Below the pieces are notes generated by a model. That model did not search any database and was not told the DNA's origin. It saw nothing but the letters and a program-made list of their open reading frames with translations. Below, piece by piece: positions 30,332 through 39,894 of a stretch of 64,000 nt of DNA (its first letter is position 1; every line of letters begins with the position of its first letter). A program made the translations under genes and the position numbers. The stretch lies in assembly GCF_023701695.1 (NCBI RefSeq), contig NZ_JAJOZC010000001.1, positions 1,426,001 to 1,490,000 of the forward strand, given 5' to 3'. Source of the DNA: Streptomyces sp. RKAG290 (GTDB taxonomy: Bacteria > Actinomycetota > Actinomycetes > Streptomycetales > Streptomycetaceae).

Positions 30332-33300
30332 TTACGCAGGTCTAAGACTGCCATGCTCACGCCCTGCGGCCTGCATCGGCATGGGCATCGGGGTCCCGAG
30401 GGCCCCCACCGTCCGCCGTGCGCTCGGGCCGACGACCGCCGCCCACTCCTGCGGGGCGTCCGCCAGCCACCCGGTGACCAGGTCGGCGAATCCGGGCACG
30501 TCACGGGCGAGTTCGACCAGCCGGCGGTCGAACCGGCCGGCTCCTTCGGGGGTGCGGACGAGCAGCATCCCGGTGCGGTGGACCAGGGCCCGGGTGCGGG
30601 CCCCGGAGCGCCCCGCACAGCCGGTGGCGGCTGCCCGCAGCAGCGCGTCCAGCACGAGGGGGTCCCGGTGCGCGCCACCCTGCTCGAACTCCAGCAGCAC
30701 CTCCAGCAGTTCGTCCCGCAGCGGCTGTGAGGCCGGGCTGCCGGGCGAGGCCAGCACCCCGGCGAGCGCACCCCGGACCGGAGCGGCCACGGGACGGTCC
30801 CGGAGCAGCCCGGTCAGCAGGGGGAGCAGCAGCGCACGGGCGGCGGGCCCGTGCTCCAGCCTGCGGTCGAGGTACGCGGCGGTGTGCACCGTGTCCTCGG
30901 GGTGGCTGTCGGTGTACGCCCGTACGAGACCGGCGGCGTGCAGGGCCAGCGCGGGGGCGTCGATCCCGGCGAGGGCGCGCAGCACCTCGCCCGCCCCGTC
31001 GCCGGGCCGCGCGAGGCGGTCGCGGTATGCGGCCAGTACCGGCCCCGGATGGGTGGGCAGGGCTACGGCGAGGGCGGCCGGGGACAACCGTGGCCCGTCG
31101 GCGGCGAAGGCTTTCAGCGCCAGGGGCAGACAGCGCTCGCGGGACCGTGGATCGGCCACCAGGCGGGCGAGTGCCGCGCCGTGCAGGTCGGTGTCCTCGG
31201 GGCGGGCCAGCAGGGCGAGGGCGGCGCGGCGCAGCAGGGCACGGTCGGCGTCGCGAGTGAGGTGCGGTGCGACGGCCGCGCCGTACGCGGCGGCCGCGAT
31301 CCGCCGGGGGCGGCGGTCCTCGCGCGCCCACCGTTCGACGGCCCGGCACAGCGCGGAGGGTTCGTCCTCGGCCAGCGCGGCGAGCAGTTCCTCGGCGCGG
31401 GGGTGGTCGGTCGAGACGAGCGCGTCGGTCAGGTCGTCCACGGCGAGGTCGCGGCGGGCGTACAGGAGGGCCTGCGCGGCCGCCGCCACGGTCGGCCGGA
31501 TTCCCGCTCCCTCCTCGGCGGCGAGCGGGCGCTCGTCGGTGAACCAGGCGCACAGGAGCGGCTGGAGGATGCGCGGCCGGTCGGCGAGCCGCTGGGCCAC
31601 GGCGTCCAGGAAGCGTCCGTCATCGGCGTCGTCCTCGCCGCGCGGTGGTCCGTCGGCGGGGACGAGCCGCCGCAGCAGATCCATCCGGTCCGCCTCGGGC
31701 AGGCTCAGCCGCCGCCAGAACCACGGCCCGAACTCGGCGTACGCCCCCCGCGGGCCGGAGCCGCCGGCCTCGGCGGAACTGCGGACGATGCGCCCGGCGA
31801 GCAGCCGGAGCACGCCGAGGTGCGGGCGGGCGTCGGGCACCCGCAGCAGCGTCTCGGAGAGCAGATGGACAGCCCACCAGCGGGCATCCAGCGGCGGGCA
31901 GCCGTCGCCGGCGGGCGGCGGTGCGGCGGGGGCGCCGCCGGAGCCGGGGCCGGTCGCGGCCTCCGGCCCTGCCGTGGCCGCAGGGCCGGCTTGGGGCGCG
32001 GTCCGTCCTGGGCTGCGCACCGCCGCGTCGTCCCGTCCCGCCGTCAGCCGGTCCAGCGCCTCGATCAGGTCGGCCAGCCGGTGGGCCAGCGCGGCGGGGC
32101 CCTGCCGGCGGCCCAGGACCAGGAGCGCCTGGATCACCGGGCCGATCCGGTGGCGGGGCACGGGCAGGGCGCGCGGCTCCGCGTCCTCGGCTCCCGGGGC
32201 GGAAGGGGACGCGGTCTCGTGCCCGGCGGCCGCATCCGGCCGGCGGGGGTGCGGCACCCGCCCGTCGCCCTCCGCCACGGCGGCCGGGGCGTGCCAACGG
32301 TGCACCAGTGCCCGCAGCGCCGCGTCCAGGTCCAGATGCGCGCCCTGGACCCAGTCCCCCAGCTCCTCGTGCGCGAAGCGGTAGCCCGCTCCCGCCGGGA
32401 CCAGCAGCCCCTCGGTGAGCACCGCCGACGCCCAGCCCGTGCGCCAGGGGAAGATCTCCTCGAACGCGGCCCGGTCCAGCTCGCCCTGTCCCGGTCCCAG
32501 ACAGCGCCGGGCCGCCTCATGGACCTGGCCCGCCACCTGTGCCGCCAGCCGCCGCACCGCCGTGCCCCGGGGCGCCGGACGGTACTGGGCGGCGATCCGG
32601 ACCGCGATGCGCAGGCACATCAGGTCCAGGTGCGCGCCGAAGACCTCCTCCGTGCCGGGGCGCCCGTATGTGTCCGGTGGCAGCGCCTGGCGTACCTCCG
32701 CGAGCAGCCGCAGGGTGAGCGGGTGCCGGTCGTGGCCGGGGGCGAGCGCGTCGGGCGGGAGGGCGTAGCCCTCCCGGGCCCGGTCGGCCTGCCCCGCGGT
32801 GAGGTCGTCGATGCGCAGGGCGGACGGCAGCCGCCGGGCGGGCCTGGCCGGGCGGTGCAGCGCTCCCGGCGGGCAGAGCGCACCGGCGGTCTCCCAGTGT
32901 TCGGGGCGGCAGGCGACGACGAGCCGTGCCCCGTTCTCCCGCAGCCAGCCGACCGTGCCGGCGCTCCACCGGGCCAGCCGGTGGGCCAGGACGGGCGGCA
33001 TCTCCTCCGGCCCGTCCAGCAGGACGAGCAGCGGGCTGCCGGCGTCCGCGGCCAGCCGCGCCACCCGCTCGGCGGTGACGGCCGTCATGTCGCCGCACGC
33101 CCCCGCGGCGGTGACGATGCGCCCGGCCTGCCGGAGCGTGCGGGCCATCGCGTCGGCGAGGGAGGTGTCGTCGGCCAGCAGGTCGGCGCCGCGCACCCAC
33201 AGGGTGAGCGCGGGCACCGGGCCGCGGGCCCGGCGCGCGGCGAGCGCGGCGAGTTCGGTGGTGCGGCCGGTGCCCGGCTCGCCGACGAGGCCGAGCACCA

Positions 33301-34093
33301 CCGCGGGCTCCCCGGTGGCCGCGGCCGTCCGGCCGGCCGCGGCGAAGGCGCTGAACTCCGCGGTGGCCTCCGGCCGCTCCACCGGGTCGGGCCACGCGCT
33401 CGGGCCGGCCGCCGAGCCGACGGACATGGCGGTGAGCTGGAGCGCGCCGGCCGGGTTCAGATCGCGGCCGTAGCCGGGGACGCTCATCGCGTTGCGCCGC
33501 AGCAGGGCGCCCAGCGGTCCTTGGTCCCCCGTCCCGGCCAGCGGCACCGCGCACGCGGCAGCGGCATGTCCGGCCCGCAGGGAGGGGCCCAGCACCGCGA
33601 TGACCGCGCCGCTGTCCGGGTCGAGGACCGGCCCGCCCACGGCCGCGCCGCCGAGCCTGAGCGCATCGCTGCCGTCCGTGCCGAGTGCCAGTTCCAGCGC
33701 CCGGCCGATCGTGTGGGTGCGGCCGCGGGAGGTGTACGTCACCGGGACAGGACCCAGCACCCGCGCCTCGCGCCAGCCGTGCGCCGCGATCGTCACGTAC
33801 GTACCGGGGTCGAGCCGCTCCCGCCGGACGATCGGCAGCGGCTGCACGCCCAGCGCGTCCGGCCCGTTGGTGGGGACGAGCGCGAGGTCGAGCTCGGGCA
33901 GGGCGGTGATGTCATCGGCCTCGACGCGGCAGCTGCGGCCGTCCGTGCCGTGCAGGACGAGGTGGGCGACACCGTCGACCGCCTCATGACTGGTCACCAC
34001 AGTGCCCCGGTCGTCCGCGACGAACCCGGTCCCCCGCGGCCGGCCGGCCGGATCGCACAGTCGTACCAGCGTCGCCCGGTCCCCGCATCCCAT
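30332..34093 (-). CDS. Trypsin-like/STAND NTPase fusion with degenerate active sites
   Basis: A 1253-residue cytoplasmic protein with no signal peptide. Residues 1-195 form a chymotrypsin-fold domain: H36 (VVTSHEAVDG) and D69 (ELDLALVP) are kept, but the serine motif reads GAAVGGP at 149-155, with V152 in place of the nucleophile. Residues 250-450 form a P-loop NTPase of STAND/NACHT type: Walker A GEPGTGRTT (271-279, R277 replacing Lys), Walker B LLVLLDGPEE (ending at 364) and LVVACRPEHW. The remaining ~800 residues are Ala/Arg/Leu-rich helices, possibly HEAT-like repeats. The ATG lacks a ribosome-binding site; TAACGT lies 6 nt upstream, so the transcript may be leaderless. Trypsin-NTPase fusions are known from actinobacterial conflict systems; a sensing or defence role is inferred. 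Confidence 0.82.
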   Translation of the reverse strand: MGCGDRATLVRLCDPAGRPRGTGFVADDRGTVVTSHEAVDGVAHLVLHGTDGRSCRVEADDITALPELDLALVPTNGPDALGVQPLPIVRRERLDPGTYVTIAAHGWREARVLGPVPVTYTSRGRTHTIGRALELALGTDGSDALRLGGAAVGGPVLDPDSGAVIAVLGPSLRAGHAAAACAVPLAGTGDQGPLGALLRRNAMSVPGYGRDLNPAGALQLTAMSVGSAAGPSAWPDPVERPEATAEFSAFAAAGRTAAATGEPAVVLGLVGEPGTGRTTELAALAARRARGPVPALTLWVRGADLLADDTSLADAMARTLRQAGRIVTAAGACGDMTAVTAERVARLAADAGSPLLVLLDGPEEMPPVLAHRLARWSAGTVGWLRENGARLVVACRPEHWETAGALCPPGALHRPARPARRLPSALRIDDLTAGQADRAREGYALPPDALAPGHDRHPLTLRLLAEVRQALPPDTYGRPGTEEVFGAHLDLMCLRIAVRIAAQYRPAPRGTAVRRLAAQVAGQVHEAARRCLGPGQGELDRAAFEEIFPWRTGWASAVLTEGLLVPAGAGYRFAHEELGDWVQGAHLDLDAALRALVHRWHAPAAVAEGDGRVPHPRRPDAAAGHETASPSAPGAEDAEPRALPVPRHRIGPVIQALLVLGRRQGPAALAHRLADLIEALDRLTAGRDDAAVRSPGRTAPQAGPAATAGPEAATGPGSGGAPAAPPPAGDGCPPLDARWWAVHLLSETLLRVPDARPHLGVLRLLAGRIVRSSAEAGGSGPRGAYAEFGPWFWRRLSLPEADRMDLLRRLVPADGPPRGEDDADDGRFLDAVAQRLADRPRILQPLLCAWFTDERPLAAEEGAGIRPTVAAAAQALLYARRDLAVDDLTDALVSTDHPRAEELLAALAEDEPSALCRAVERWAREDRRPRRIAAAAYGAAVAPHLTRDADRALLRRAALALLARPEDTDLHGAALARLVADPRSRERCLPLALKAFAADGPRLSPAALAVALPTHPGPVLAAYRDRLARPGDGAGEVLRALAGIDAPALALHAAGLVRAYTDSHPEDTVHTAAYLDRRLEHGPAARALLLPLLTGLLRDRPVAAPVRGALAGVLASPGSPASQPLRDELLEVLLEFEQGGAHRDPLVLDALLRAAATGCAGRSGARTRALVHRTGMLLVRTPEGAGRFDRRLVELARDVPGFADLVTGWLADAPQEWAAVVGPSARRTVGALGTPMPMPMQAAGREHGSLRPA

Positions 34094-34160
34094 GATCCGA
34101 CGTTAGGTCGGCGGTGATCGGCGAAGTGCTCTCAGAGCGAAAGCGCCCCCGTATGCACCC

Positions 34161-34199
34161 CTGATTCACTCCGAGCGCCTGCCCATTGGGGTGAATCAG
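34161..34199. promoter_or_regulatory. Inverted repeat upstream of the trypsin/STAND gene
   Basis: CTGATTCACTCC (34161-34172) and GGGGTGAATCAG (34188-34199) are complementary at 11 of 12 positions, around a 15-nt centre. The element is AT-richer than its surroundings and lies 68 nt upstream of the trypsin/STAND start, between that start and the truB terminator. An operator is more likely than a second terminator. Confidence 0.5.
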
Positions 34200-34229
34200 A
34201 GGCGTTCGGTGGACAGGAAAGGGTGGGGG

Positions 34230-34269
34230 GTCGTGGAGCGGGCGCAGGGGGGCCTGCCCGCTCCACGAC
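34230..34269 (-). terminator. Hairpin terminator after truB
   Basis: GTCGTGGAGCGGGC (34230-34243) pairs perfectly over 14 bp with 34256-34269, 20 nt after the truB stop. It implies that the downstream trypsin/STAND gene has its own promoter. Confidence 0.82.
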
Positions 34270-34289
34270 GCAGGTCCGTGGGGCGTTGC

Positions 34290-35246
34290 TCAGCCGAAGA
34301 CGGCGAGGCTCTTGGCCTTGCCCTTCTGCTCCTCGACGAGGACCAGGAACCGGCCGTCGGGGTCGAAGACCGCGACCGGCCCGGGCGGGTAGGCGGGCAT
34401 GTCCAGCCGCACCCCGTTCAGCAGCAGCTTGGCCCGCCGCTCGTCGACGTCCCAGCGCGGGAACGCCGAAGCGGCGGCGTCGGCCATCGGCATCACGGCC
34501 AGCTCTTCCTGATGCTGGTCCAGCGTCCTCGCCCCGTCGATGCCGTACGGACCGACGCGGGTGCGCCGCAGGGCGGTCAGGTGACCGCCCACACCGAGCC
34601 CGGCGCCGAGGTCACGGGCGATGGCCCGGATGTACGTACCGGAGGAGCAGACCACCGAGACGACCAGGTCGACCACCGGGGTGCCGTCCTCGGCGACTGC
34701 CTCGCGGACGTCGTAGACGCGGAAGGACGAGATGGTCACCGGACGGGCCGGGATCTCGAACTCCTCGCCCCCGCGCACCCGCGCGTAGGACCGCTTGCCG
34801 TCGATCTTGATGGCGCTGACCTTGGACGGCACCTGCATGATGGCGCCGGTCAGTGCGGCGACACCGGCGTCGATGCCCTCGCGGGTCACACCGGAGGCGT
34901 CGGTGGACGAGGTGATCTCGCCCTCCGCGTCGTCCGTGACGGTGTCCTGGCCGAGCCGGATGGTACCGAGGTACTCCTTCTCGGTCAGCGCGAGATGGCC
35001 GAGGAGCTTGGTGGCCTTCTCGACGCCGAGCACGAGCACGCCCGTCGCCATCGGGTCCAGCGTGCCGGCATGGCCGACGCGGCGGGTCCGGGCGATGCCG
35101 CGCATCTTGGCGACGACGTCGTGCGAGGTGAAGCCGGACGGCTTGTCGACGATGACCAGGCCGCTCTCCCGTGGCCCGGCGCCACCCCTGCCCGGGGTCG
35201 CTGCGCTCCCGCGCCCTTCCCCGGGCGTCCTGTTCTGCGATGTCAT
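34290..35246 (-). CDS. truB: tRNA pseudouridine(55) synthase
   Basis: TruB makes pseudouridine 55 in the T-loop of tRNAs. The 318-residue protein has GLVIVDKPSGFTSHD, the catalytic-Asp motif GHAGTLDPMATGVLVLG and the YSY-type RSYARVR region, followed by a PUA-like C-terminus (AVFDPDGRFLVLVEEQ). A ~25-residue Gly/Arg-rich N-terminal extension precedes the catalytic core. The start overlaps the rbfA stop (ATGA). Confidence 0.97.
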   Translation of the reverse strand: MTSQNRTPGEGRGSAATPGRGGAGPRESGLVIVDKPSGFTSHDVVAKMRGIARTRRVGHAGTLDPMATGVLVLGVEKATKLLGHLALTEKEYLGTIRLGQDTVTDDAEGEITSSTDASGVTREGIDAGVAALTGAIMQVPSKVSAIKIDGKRSYARVRGGEEFEIPARPVTISSFRVYDVREAVAEDGTPVVDLVVSVVCSSGTYIRAIARDLGAGLGVGGHLTALRRTRVGPYGIDGARTLDQHQEELAVMPMADAAASAFPRWDVDERRAKLLLNGVRLDMPAYPPGPVAVFDPDGRFLVLVEEQKGKAKSLAVFG

Positions 35247-35695
35247 TCGGAGGCGGTGTCCTCGTCGTTCTCGTCCTCCGGCTTGCGGTACGGGTCCGCG
35301 TCGCCCGCGTACGTGGCGCCCGATGACGCCTCGCGCACCTTGGCGTCGGAGGCACGTGCCCGGTCGAGCAGCTCCTCGATCGCCTTGGCGTTCTCGGGCA
35401 GCGCGTCCGCGATGAAGGCGAGCGTGGGGGTGAACTTCGTCCCCGCCGCCGCGCCGACCGCCGAGCGCAGGATGCCCTTGGCGCTCTCCAGGCCGGCTGC
35501 CGCGCTCGCCCGCTCCTCGTCGTCCCCGTAGACCGTGTAGAAGACCGTGGCCTCCCGCAGGTCGCCGGTGACCCTGGTGTCCGTGATGGTCACGTGCGTA
35601 CCCAGGCGCGGGTCCTTGATTCCACGCTGCAGTTTCTCGGCGACCACCTCCTGGATGAGGTCCGCCAGCTTCTTAGCCCGCGCGTTGTCGGCCAC
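35243..35695 (-). CDS. rbfA: 30S ribosome-binding factor RbfA
   Basis: RbfA is a small KH-fold factor for late 16S rRNA 5'-end maturation. In this 150-residue protein the core (ADNARAKKLADLIQEVVAE, KDPRLGTHVTITDTRVTGDL) is typical; the acidic tail after residue 120 is a common Streptomyces extension. The GTG at 35695 has a GAAGGAGA ribosome-binding site. It lies 24 nt after the DUF503 gene and is translationally coupled to truB. Confidence 0.96.
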   Translation of the reverse strand: MADNARAKKLADLIQEVVAEKLQRGIKDPRLGTHVTITDTRVTGDLREATVFYTVYGDDEERASAAAGLESAKGILRSAVGAAAGTKFTPTLAFIADALPENAKAIEELLDRARASDAKVREASSGATYAGDADPYRKPEDENDEDTASE

Positions 35696-35719
35696 TGGTC
35701 CGTCTCCTTCTCGCCTTGC

Positions 35720-36016
35720 TCAATCGTCTTCGTCGCTGTGCAGCCGCCGCCGTACGGACAGCAGCTCCACTTCCGGCCGGCCGGCGATCAACCGCTCGCA
35801 CCGGTCCAGCACGTCCGTGAGATGCCCGGTGTCCCCGGAGACCACGGCGAGGCCGATCTCGGCCCTGCGATGGAGGTCCTGGTCGCCCGTCTCCGCCACG
35901 CTCACCGCGTACTTGCGCTGGAGCTCGGCAACGATCGGACGGACCACGGAGCGCTTCTCCTTCAGCGACCGTACGTCGCCGAGAAGCAGATCGAAGGACA
36001 GTGTCCCCACATACAT
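35720..36016 (-). CDS. ylxP: DUF503 (YlxP-like) protein
   Basis: A 98-residue protein with the DUF503 signature MYVGTLSFDLLLGDVRSLKEK, then SVAETGDQDLHRRAEIGLAVVSGD. The family sits between infB and rbfA in many Gram-positive bacteria and is suspected of a role in ribosome maturation; its biochemical role is not established. The start at ATG 36016 gives the conserved N-terminus. An infB terminator-like hairpin lies just upstream. Confidence 0.9.
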   Translation of the reverse strand: MYVGTLSFDLLLGDVRSLKEKRSVVRPIVAELQRKYAVSVAETGDQDLHRRAEIGLAVVSGDTGHLTDVLDRCERLIAGRPEVELLSVRRRLHSDEDD

Positions 36017-36095
36017 GTATGTCCGGATGTCCCGCCGGTTCGGGTTCGTGCCCTGCCGGTGATTGGCAGGGACACAAGAACCGTACACGGAACGG

Positions 36096-36137
36096 CCGGG
36101 GCCGATCGACGGAAATACCACCCGTCGACCGGCCCCG
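36096..36137 (-). terminator. Hairpin after infB
   Basis: CGGGGCCGATCGACGG (36096-36111) pairs with 36122-36137 over 16 bp with one mismatch. It lies 17 nt after the infB stop, inside the 137-nt gap to the DUF503 gene. It may terminate or attenuate the long rimP-infB transcript. Confidence 0.75.
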
Positions 36138-36153
36138 ACTGTTGAGGTACGGG

Positions 36154-39100
36154 TCAGCCTCGCGGCTTCTCGCGCATCTCGTACGTCGCGATGACGTCGT
36201 CGATCTTGATGTCGTTGAAGTTTCCGAGGTTGATACCGCCCTCGTAGCCTTCGCGGATCTCGGTGACGTCGTCCTTGAAGCGGCGCAGACCGGAGATGTT
36301 GAGGCTCTCCGCGATGACCTTGCCATCACGCAGCAGGCGCGCCTTGGTGTTGCGCTTGACCTCGCCGGACCTGACCAGCACACCGGCGATGTTGCCCAGC
36401 TTGGACGAGCGGAAGATCTCGCGGATCTCCGCCGTACCGAGCTCGACCTCTTCGTACTCCGGCTTGAGCATGCCCTTGAGAGCCGCTTCGATCTCTTCGA
36501 TCGCCTGGTAGATGACCGAGTAGTACCGGACGTCCACACCTTCGCGGTCGGCCATCTGCGCGGCACGCCCTGCGGCGCGCACGTTGAAGCCGATCACGAT
36601 GGCGTCGGAGCCGGTCGCCAGGTTGATGTCCGACTCGGTGACCGCACCCACACCGCGGTGCAGGACCCGGATGTCGACCTCTTCACCGACGTCGAGCTGG
36701 AGCAGCGAGGCCTCGAGAGCCTCCACCGAACCGGACGCGTCGCCCTTGATGATGAGGTTGAGCTCCTGGACCAGACCGGCCTTGAGCGCCTCGTCCAGGT
36801 TCTCCAGGGAGAACCGGACACCCTTGCGGGCGAAGTTGGCGTTGCGCTCACGAGCGGCACGCTTCTCGGCGATCTGACGGGCCGTACGGTCCTCGTCGAC
36901 GACCAGGAAGTTGTCGCCGGCACCCGGGACGTTGGTGAGACCCAGCACGAGGACGGGGGTCGAGGGACCCGCTTCCTCGACGTTCTCGCCCTTGTCGTCG
37001 AGCATCGCGCGGACTCGGCCGTACGCGTCGCCGACAACCACCGTGTCGCCGATGCGCAGCGTGCCGCGCTGGACCAGGACGGTCGAGACGGCACCGCGGC
37101 CACGGTCGAGGTGGGACTCGATCGCAATACCCTGAGCGTCCTGCTCCGGGTTGGCCCGCAGGTCCAGCGAGGCGTCGGCGGTGAGGACGACGGCCTCCAG
37201 AAGAGCCTCGATGTTGAGGCCCTGCTTGGCGGAGATGTCGACGAACATCGTGTCGCCGCCGTACTCCTCGGCCACCAGACCGAACTCGGTGAGCTGACCG
37301 CGCACCTTGACCGGGTCGGCACCCTCGACGTCGATCTTGTTGACCGCGACCACGATCGGCACGTCAGCCGCCTTGGCGTGGTTCAGCGCCTCGATCGTCT
37401 GCGGCATCACACCGTCGTTCGCCGCGACCACGAGGATCGCGATGTCGGTCGACTTCGCACCACGTGCACGCATGGCGGTGAACGCCTCGTGACCCGGGGT
37501 GTCGATGAAGGTGATCCTGCGGTCCTCGCCGTTGACCTCGGCGCCGACCTGGTACGCACCGATGTGCTGCGTGATACCGCCGGCCTCGCCCGCAACGACG
37601 TTCGTCTTGCGGATCGCGTCCAGCAGCCGGGTCTTACCGTGGTCGACGTGACCCATGACGGTCACGACCGGCGGACGGGAGACCAGGGCCTCTTCGCCGC
37701 CCTCGTCCTCGCCGAACTCGATGTCGAAGGACTCGAGCAGCTCGCGGTCCTCCTCCTCGGGGCTGACGATCTCCAGGACGAAGTTCATCTCGTCCGCGAG
37801 CATCTTCAGCGTCTCGTCGGGGACGGACTGCGTGGCAGTGACCATCTCGCCGAGGTTCATCATCACGCCGACGAGCGACGCCGGGTTGGCGTTGATCTTC
37901 TCGGCGAAGTCGGTGAGCGAAGCACCGCGCGACAGCCGGACAGCCTGTCCGTTGCCACGGGGCAGCATGACGCCGCCCACCGACGGGGCCTGCATCGACT
38001 CGTATTCCTGGCGCCTCTGCCGCTTCGACTTGCGGCCACGACGCGCGGGACCGCCGGGACGGCCGAAGGCGCCCTGCGTGCCACCACGGGCACCGGGGCC
38101 ACCGGGACGTCCACCGAAGCCGGGACGACCGCCGAAGCCGCCGCCACCACCCGGACGACCGGGAGCGCCACCGCCGCCACCGGGACGACCGGCGAAACCG
38201 CCGCCACCGCCACCGGGACCGGCCGGACGGCCTGCGAAACCGCCGCCACCGGGACGGCCTGCGCCGCCACCGCCGCCGCCGGGACGACCGCCGCCGCCAC
38301 CGGGACCACGGCCACCGCCGGGGCCACCACCGGGACGCGGGCCGGCAGCGGGACGCTGCGGCATCATGCCCGGGTTCGGACGGTTACCACCGCCGGCGCC
38401 GGGGGCGCCGCCGGGACGAGGAGCCTGCGGGCGCGGCATGCCGCCCGGAGACGGACGTGCGCCGCCCTGGCCCTGCGGGCGCGGGGCGCCGCCGGGGCCG
38501 CCCTGCGGACGCGGGGCGCCGGGGCGCTCCGAGCCGCCACCGGGGCGCGGGGCGCCGCCGGGACGGGGCGACTGCGGACGGGCCATGCCCGTCGAGCCAC
38601 CGGAGGTGAACGGGTTGTTGCCCGGACGGGGACCCGCCGGACGTGCGCCGGGGCGCGGGGCGCCCTGGCCTGCGGGACGCGCCGGACGGTCGCCGCCACG
38701 GGCACCGTCGCGCTCGCCACCGCGGCCGCCGTCACGCTGGGCGCCTTCGCGGCCGCCGTCACGCTGGCCGCCGGCCGGAGCCGGACGGGCCGGGCTGCTG
38801 GCGGGACGCGGTCCCGGGGTGGCACCCGCGGGACGCGGGGCCTGCTGCTGCTGCGGCGCGGCCGGCTGTGCCGGGGCCGGAGCCGAGAACTCGGCTGCGG
38901 GCACCGGGGTCACCGGGGCGGGCTTCGCGGGGGCCGGCTTGGGGCCCGGACGCGGGCCCGCGGACGGCGCGGAAGCCGCAGCGGGGGTGCTGGTCTCCGG
39001 GGCCTCGGCAGCGGCCGGCTTGGCAGCCGGTACGCCGGGCTTCGGGGCAGCGGGACGTGCCGCAGCCGCCGGGGAGGGCGCTGCGGGCTTCACGGGGGCG

Positions 39101-39309
39101 GCCTTGCGGGGCGCGCCAGGCTTTGCAGCGGACTTGCCGGCGTTGCCACCGGGACCCTGCAGTGCGTCAGTCAACTTGCGTACAACCGGCGCCTCGATCG
39201 TCGAGGACGCCGAACGTACGAATTCACCAAGTTCTTGGAGCTTGGCCATGACGACCTTGCTCTCAACACCGAACTCCTTGGCGAGTTCGTATACCCGGAC
39301 CTTAGCCAC
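36154..39309 (-). CDS. infB: Translation initiation factor IF-2
   Basis: IF-2 is the GTPase that positions fMet-tRNA on the 30S subunit. The protein has 1051 residues, long because of a ~450-residue N-terminal region rich in Pro/Ala, then Arg/Gly/Pro repeats (about residues 150-430). The first 50 residues form an IF2N domain ([18 protein letters not shown]). The G domain starts at about residue 540 with [12 protein letters not shown], followed by DTPGHEAF and AVNKID; domains II-IV are complete. The start is GTG 39309 with AAAGGAG upstream. It follows ylxR by 148 nt in the rimP-nusA-ylxR-infB cluster. The repeats are characteristic of Streptomyces. Confidence 0.98.
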   Translation of the reverse strand: MAKVRVYELAKEFGVESKVVMAKLQELGEFVRSASSTIEAPVVRKLTDALQGPGGNAGKSAAKPGAPRKAAPVKPAAPSPAAAARPAAPKPGVPAAKPAAAEAPETSTPAAASAPSAGPRPGPKPAPAKPAPVTPVPAAEFSAPAPAQPAAPQQQQAPRPAGATPGPRPASSPARPAPAGGQRDGGREGAQRDGGRGGERDGARGGDRPARPAGQGAPRPGARPAGPRPGNNPFTSGGSTGMARPQSPRPGGAPRPGGGSERPGAPRPQGGPGGAPRPQGQGGARPSPGGMPRPQAPRPGGAPGAGGGNRPNPGMMPQRPAAGPRPGGGPGGGRGPGGGGGRPGGGGGGAGRPGGGGFAGRPAGPGGGGGGFAGRPGGGGGAPGRPGGGGGFGGRPGFGGRPGGPGARGGTQGAFGRPGGPARRGRKSKRQRRQEYESMQAPSVGGVMLPRGNGQAVRLSRGASLTDFAEKINANPASLVGVMMNLGEMVTATQSVPDETLKMLADEMNFVLEIVSPEEEDRELLESFDIEFGEDEGGEEALVSRPPVVTVMGHVDHGKTRLLDAIRKTNVVAGEAGGITQHIGAYQVGAEVNGEDRRITFIDTPGHEAFTAMRARGAKSTDIAILVVAANDGVMPQTIEALNHAKAADVPIVVAVNKIDVEGADPVKVRGQLTEFGLVAEEYGGDTMFVDISAKQGLNIEALLEAVVLTADASLDLRANPEQDAQGIAIESHLDRGRGAVSTVLVQRGTLRIGDTVVVGDAYGRVRAMLDDKGENVEEAGPSTPVLVLGLTNVPGAGDNFLVVDEDRTARQIAEKRAARERNANFARKGVRFSLENLDEALKAGLVQELNLIIKGDASGSVEALEASLLQLDVGEEVDIRVLHRGVGAVTESDINLATGSDAIVIGFNVRAAGRAAQMADREGVDVRYYSVIYQAIEEIEAALKGMLKPEYEEVELGTAEIREIFRSSKLGNIAGVLVRSGEVKRNTKARLLRDGKVIAESLNISGLRRFKDDVTEIREGYEGGINLGNFNDIKIDDVIATYEMREKPRG

Positions 39310-39457
39310 TTCGCTCCTTTTAGGTCCGGGTTACCGCCGGACCGTCGCTACTTCATGGGCGTACTCATCGCGTACTCATCGAGTGCTCATCGCAATCTCG
39401 ACCTACTTCCAACTCGCGAGGTACCTGACCGCACGGGGACCCGTGCCGTTCGTTTTC

Positions 39458-39736
39458 CTACGGTGTCACCCGCTCGACGAACCGCTGCACCGCAGCGGGG
39501 TCGAACGGCCCCTTGGCCTTGAAGGCCCGGGGGAATGCCCGGCGGCGAACCGCCAGGTCGAGACAGACAGATGCGGGGTGTACATATGCACCCCGGCCGG
39601 GCAGCGTACCGCGAGGATCAGGGACGCATGCGTCCCCTTCCGCCACGATGCGCAGCAGCTCGCTCTTGGCCGCTCGCTCCCGGCATCCCACACAGGTTCG
39701 TTCAGGGCAAGCGCGGGCGTGCGTCCGGCCAGACAC
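39458..39736 (-). CDS. ylxR: YlxR family RNA-binding protein
   Basis: A 92-residue small basic protein with the DUF448 motifs TCVGCRERAAKSELLR and the signature GRGAYVHP. The family lies between nusA and infB; Bacillus homologues have been linked to RNase P or nucleoid/RNA binding. The GTG start at 39736 has GGGGAGG 11 nt upstream. Confidence 0.93.
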   Translation of the reverse strand: MSGRTHARACPERTCVGCRERAAKSELLRIVAEGDACVPDPRGTLPGRGAYVHPASVCLDLAVRRRAFPRAFKAKGPFDPAAVQRFVERVTP

Positions 39737-39894
39737 GTTTAAGTCTACCTCCCCGTATCGACCTCACCCGTTTGGGGTAACAATCGAACGGATGTTGTCG
39801 TGATCTCAGCGGCATGCCGACGAGATCTCTGCCATTCCAGCCTGCCGGACCGGGCCGCCACGCGCTCGGATCTGCGCCGCGGCCCGTCGCGGAT

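Noticed and set aside
30851..34117. A 1088-codon plus-strand open frame opposite the trypsin/STAND gene
   Set aside because: It is Gly/Arg/Gln-rich with no recognised motif; the minus-strand frame has clear protease-like and P-loop motifs.
38030..38640. Horizontal insertion inside infB
   Set aside because: The Gly/Arg/Pro repeat block is typical of Streptomyces IF-2 N-termini and keeps the local base composition and frame.
36001..39522. A 1173-codon open frame on the plus strand opposite infB
   Set aside because: The product is repetitive (Thr/Ala/Gly) and follows the repeats of the IF-2 N-terminus in reverse; no initiation signal or domain is present.
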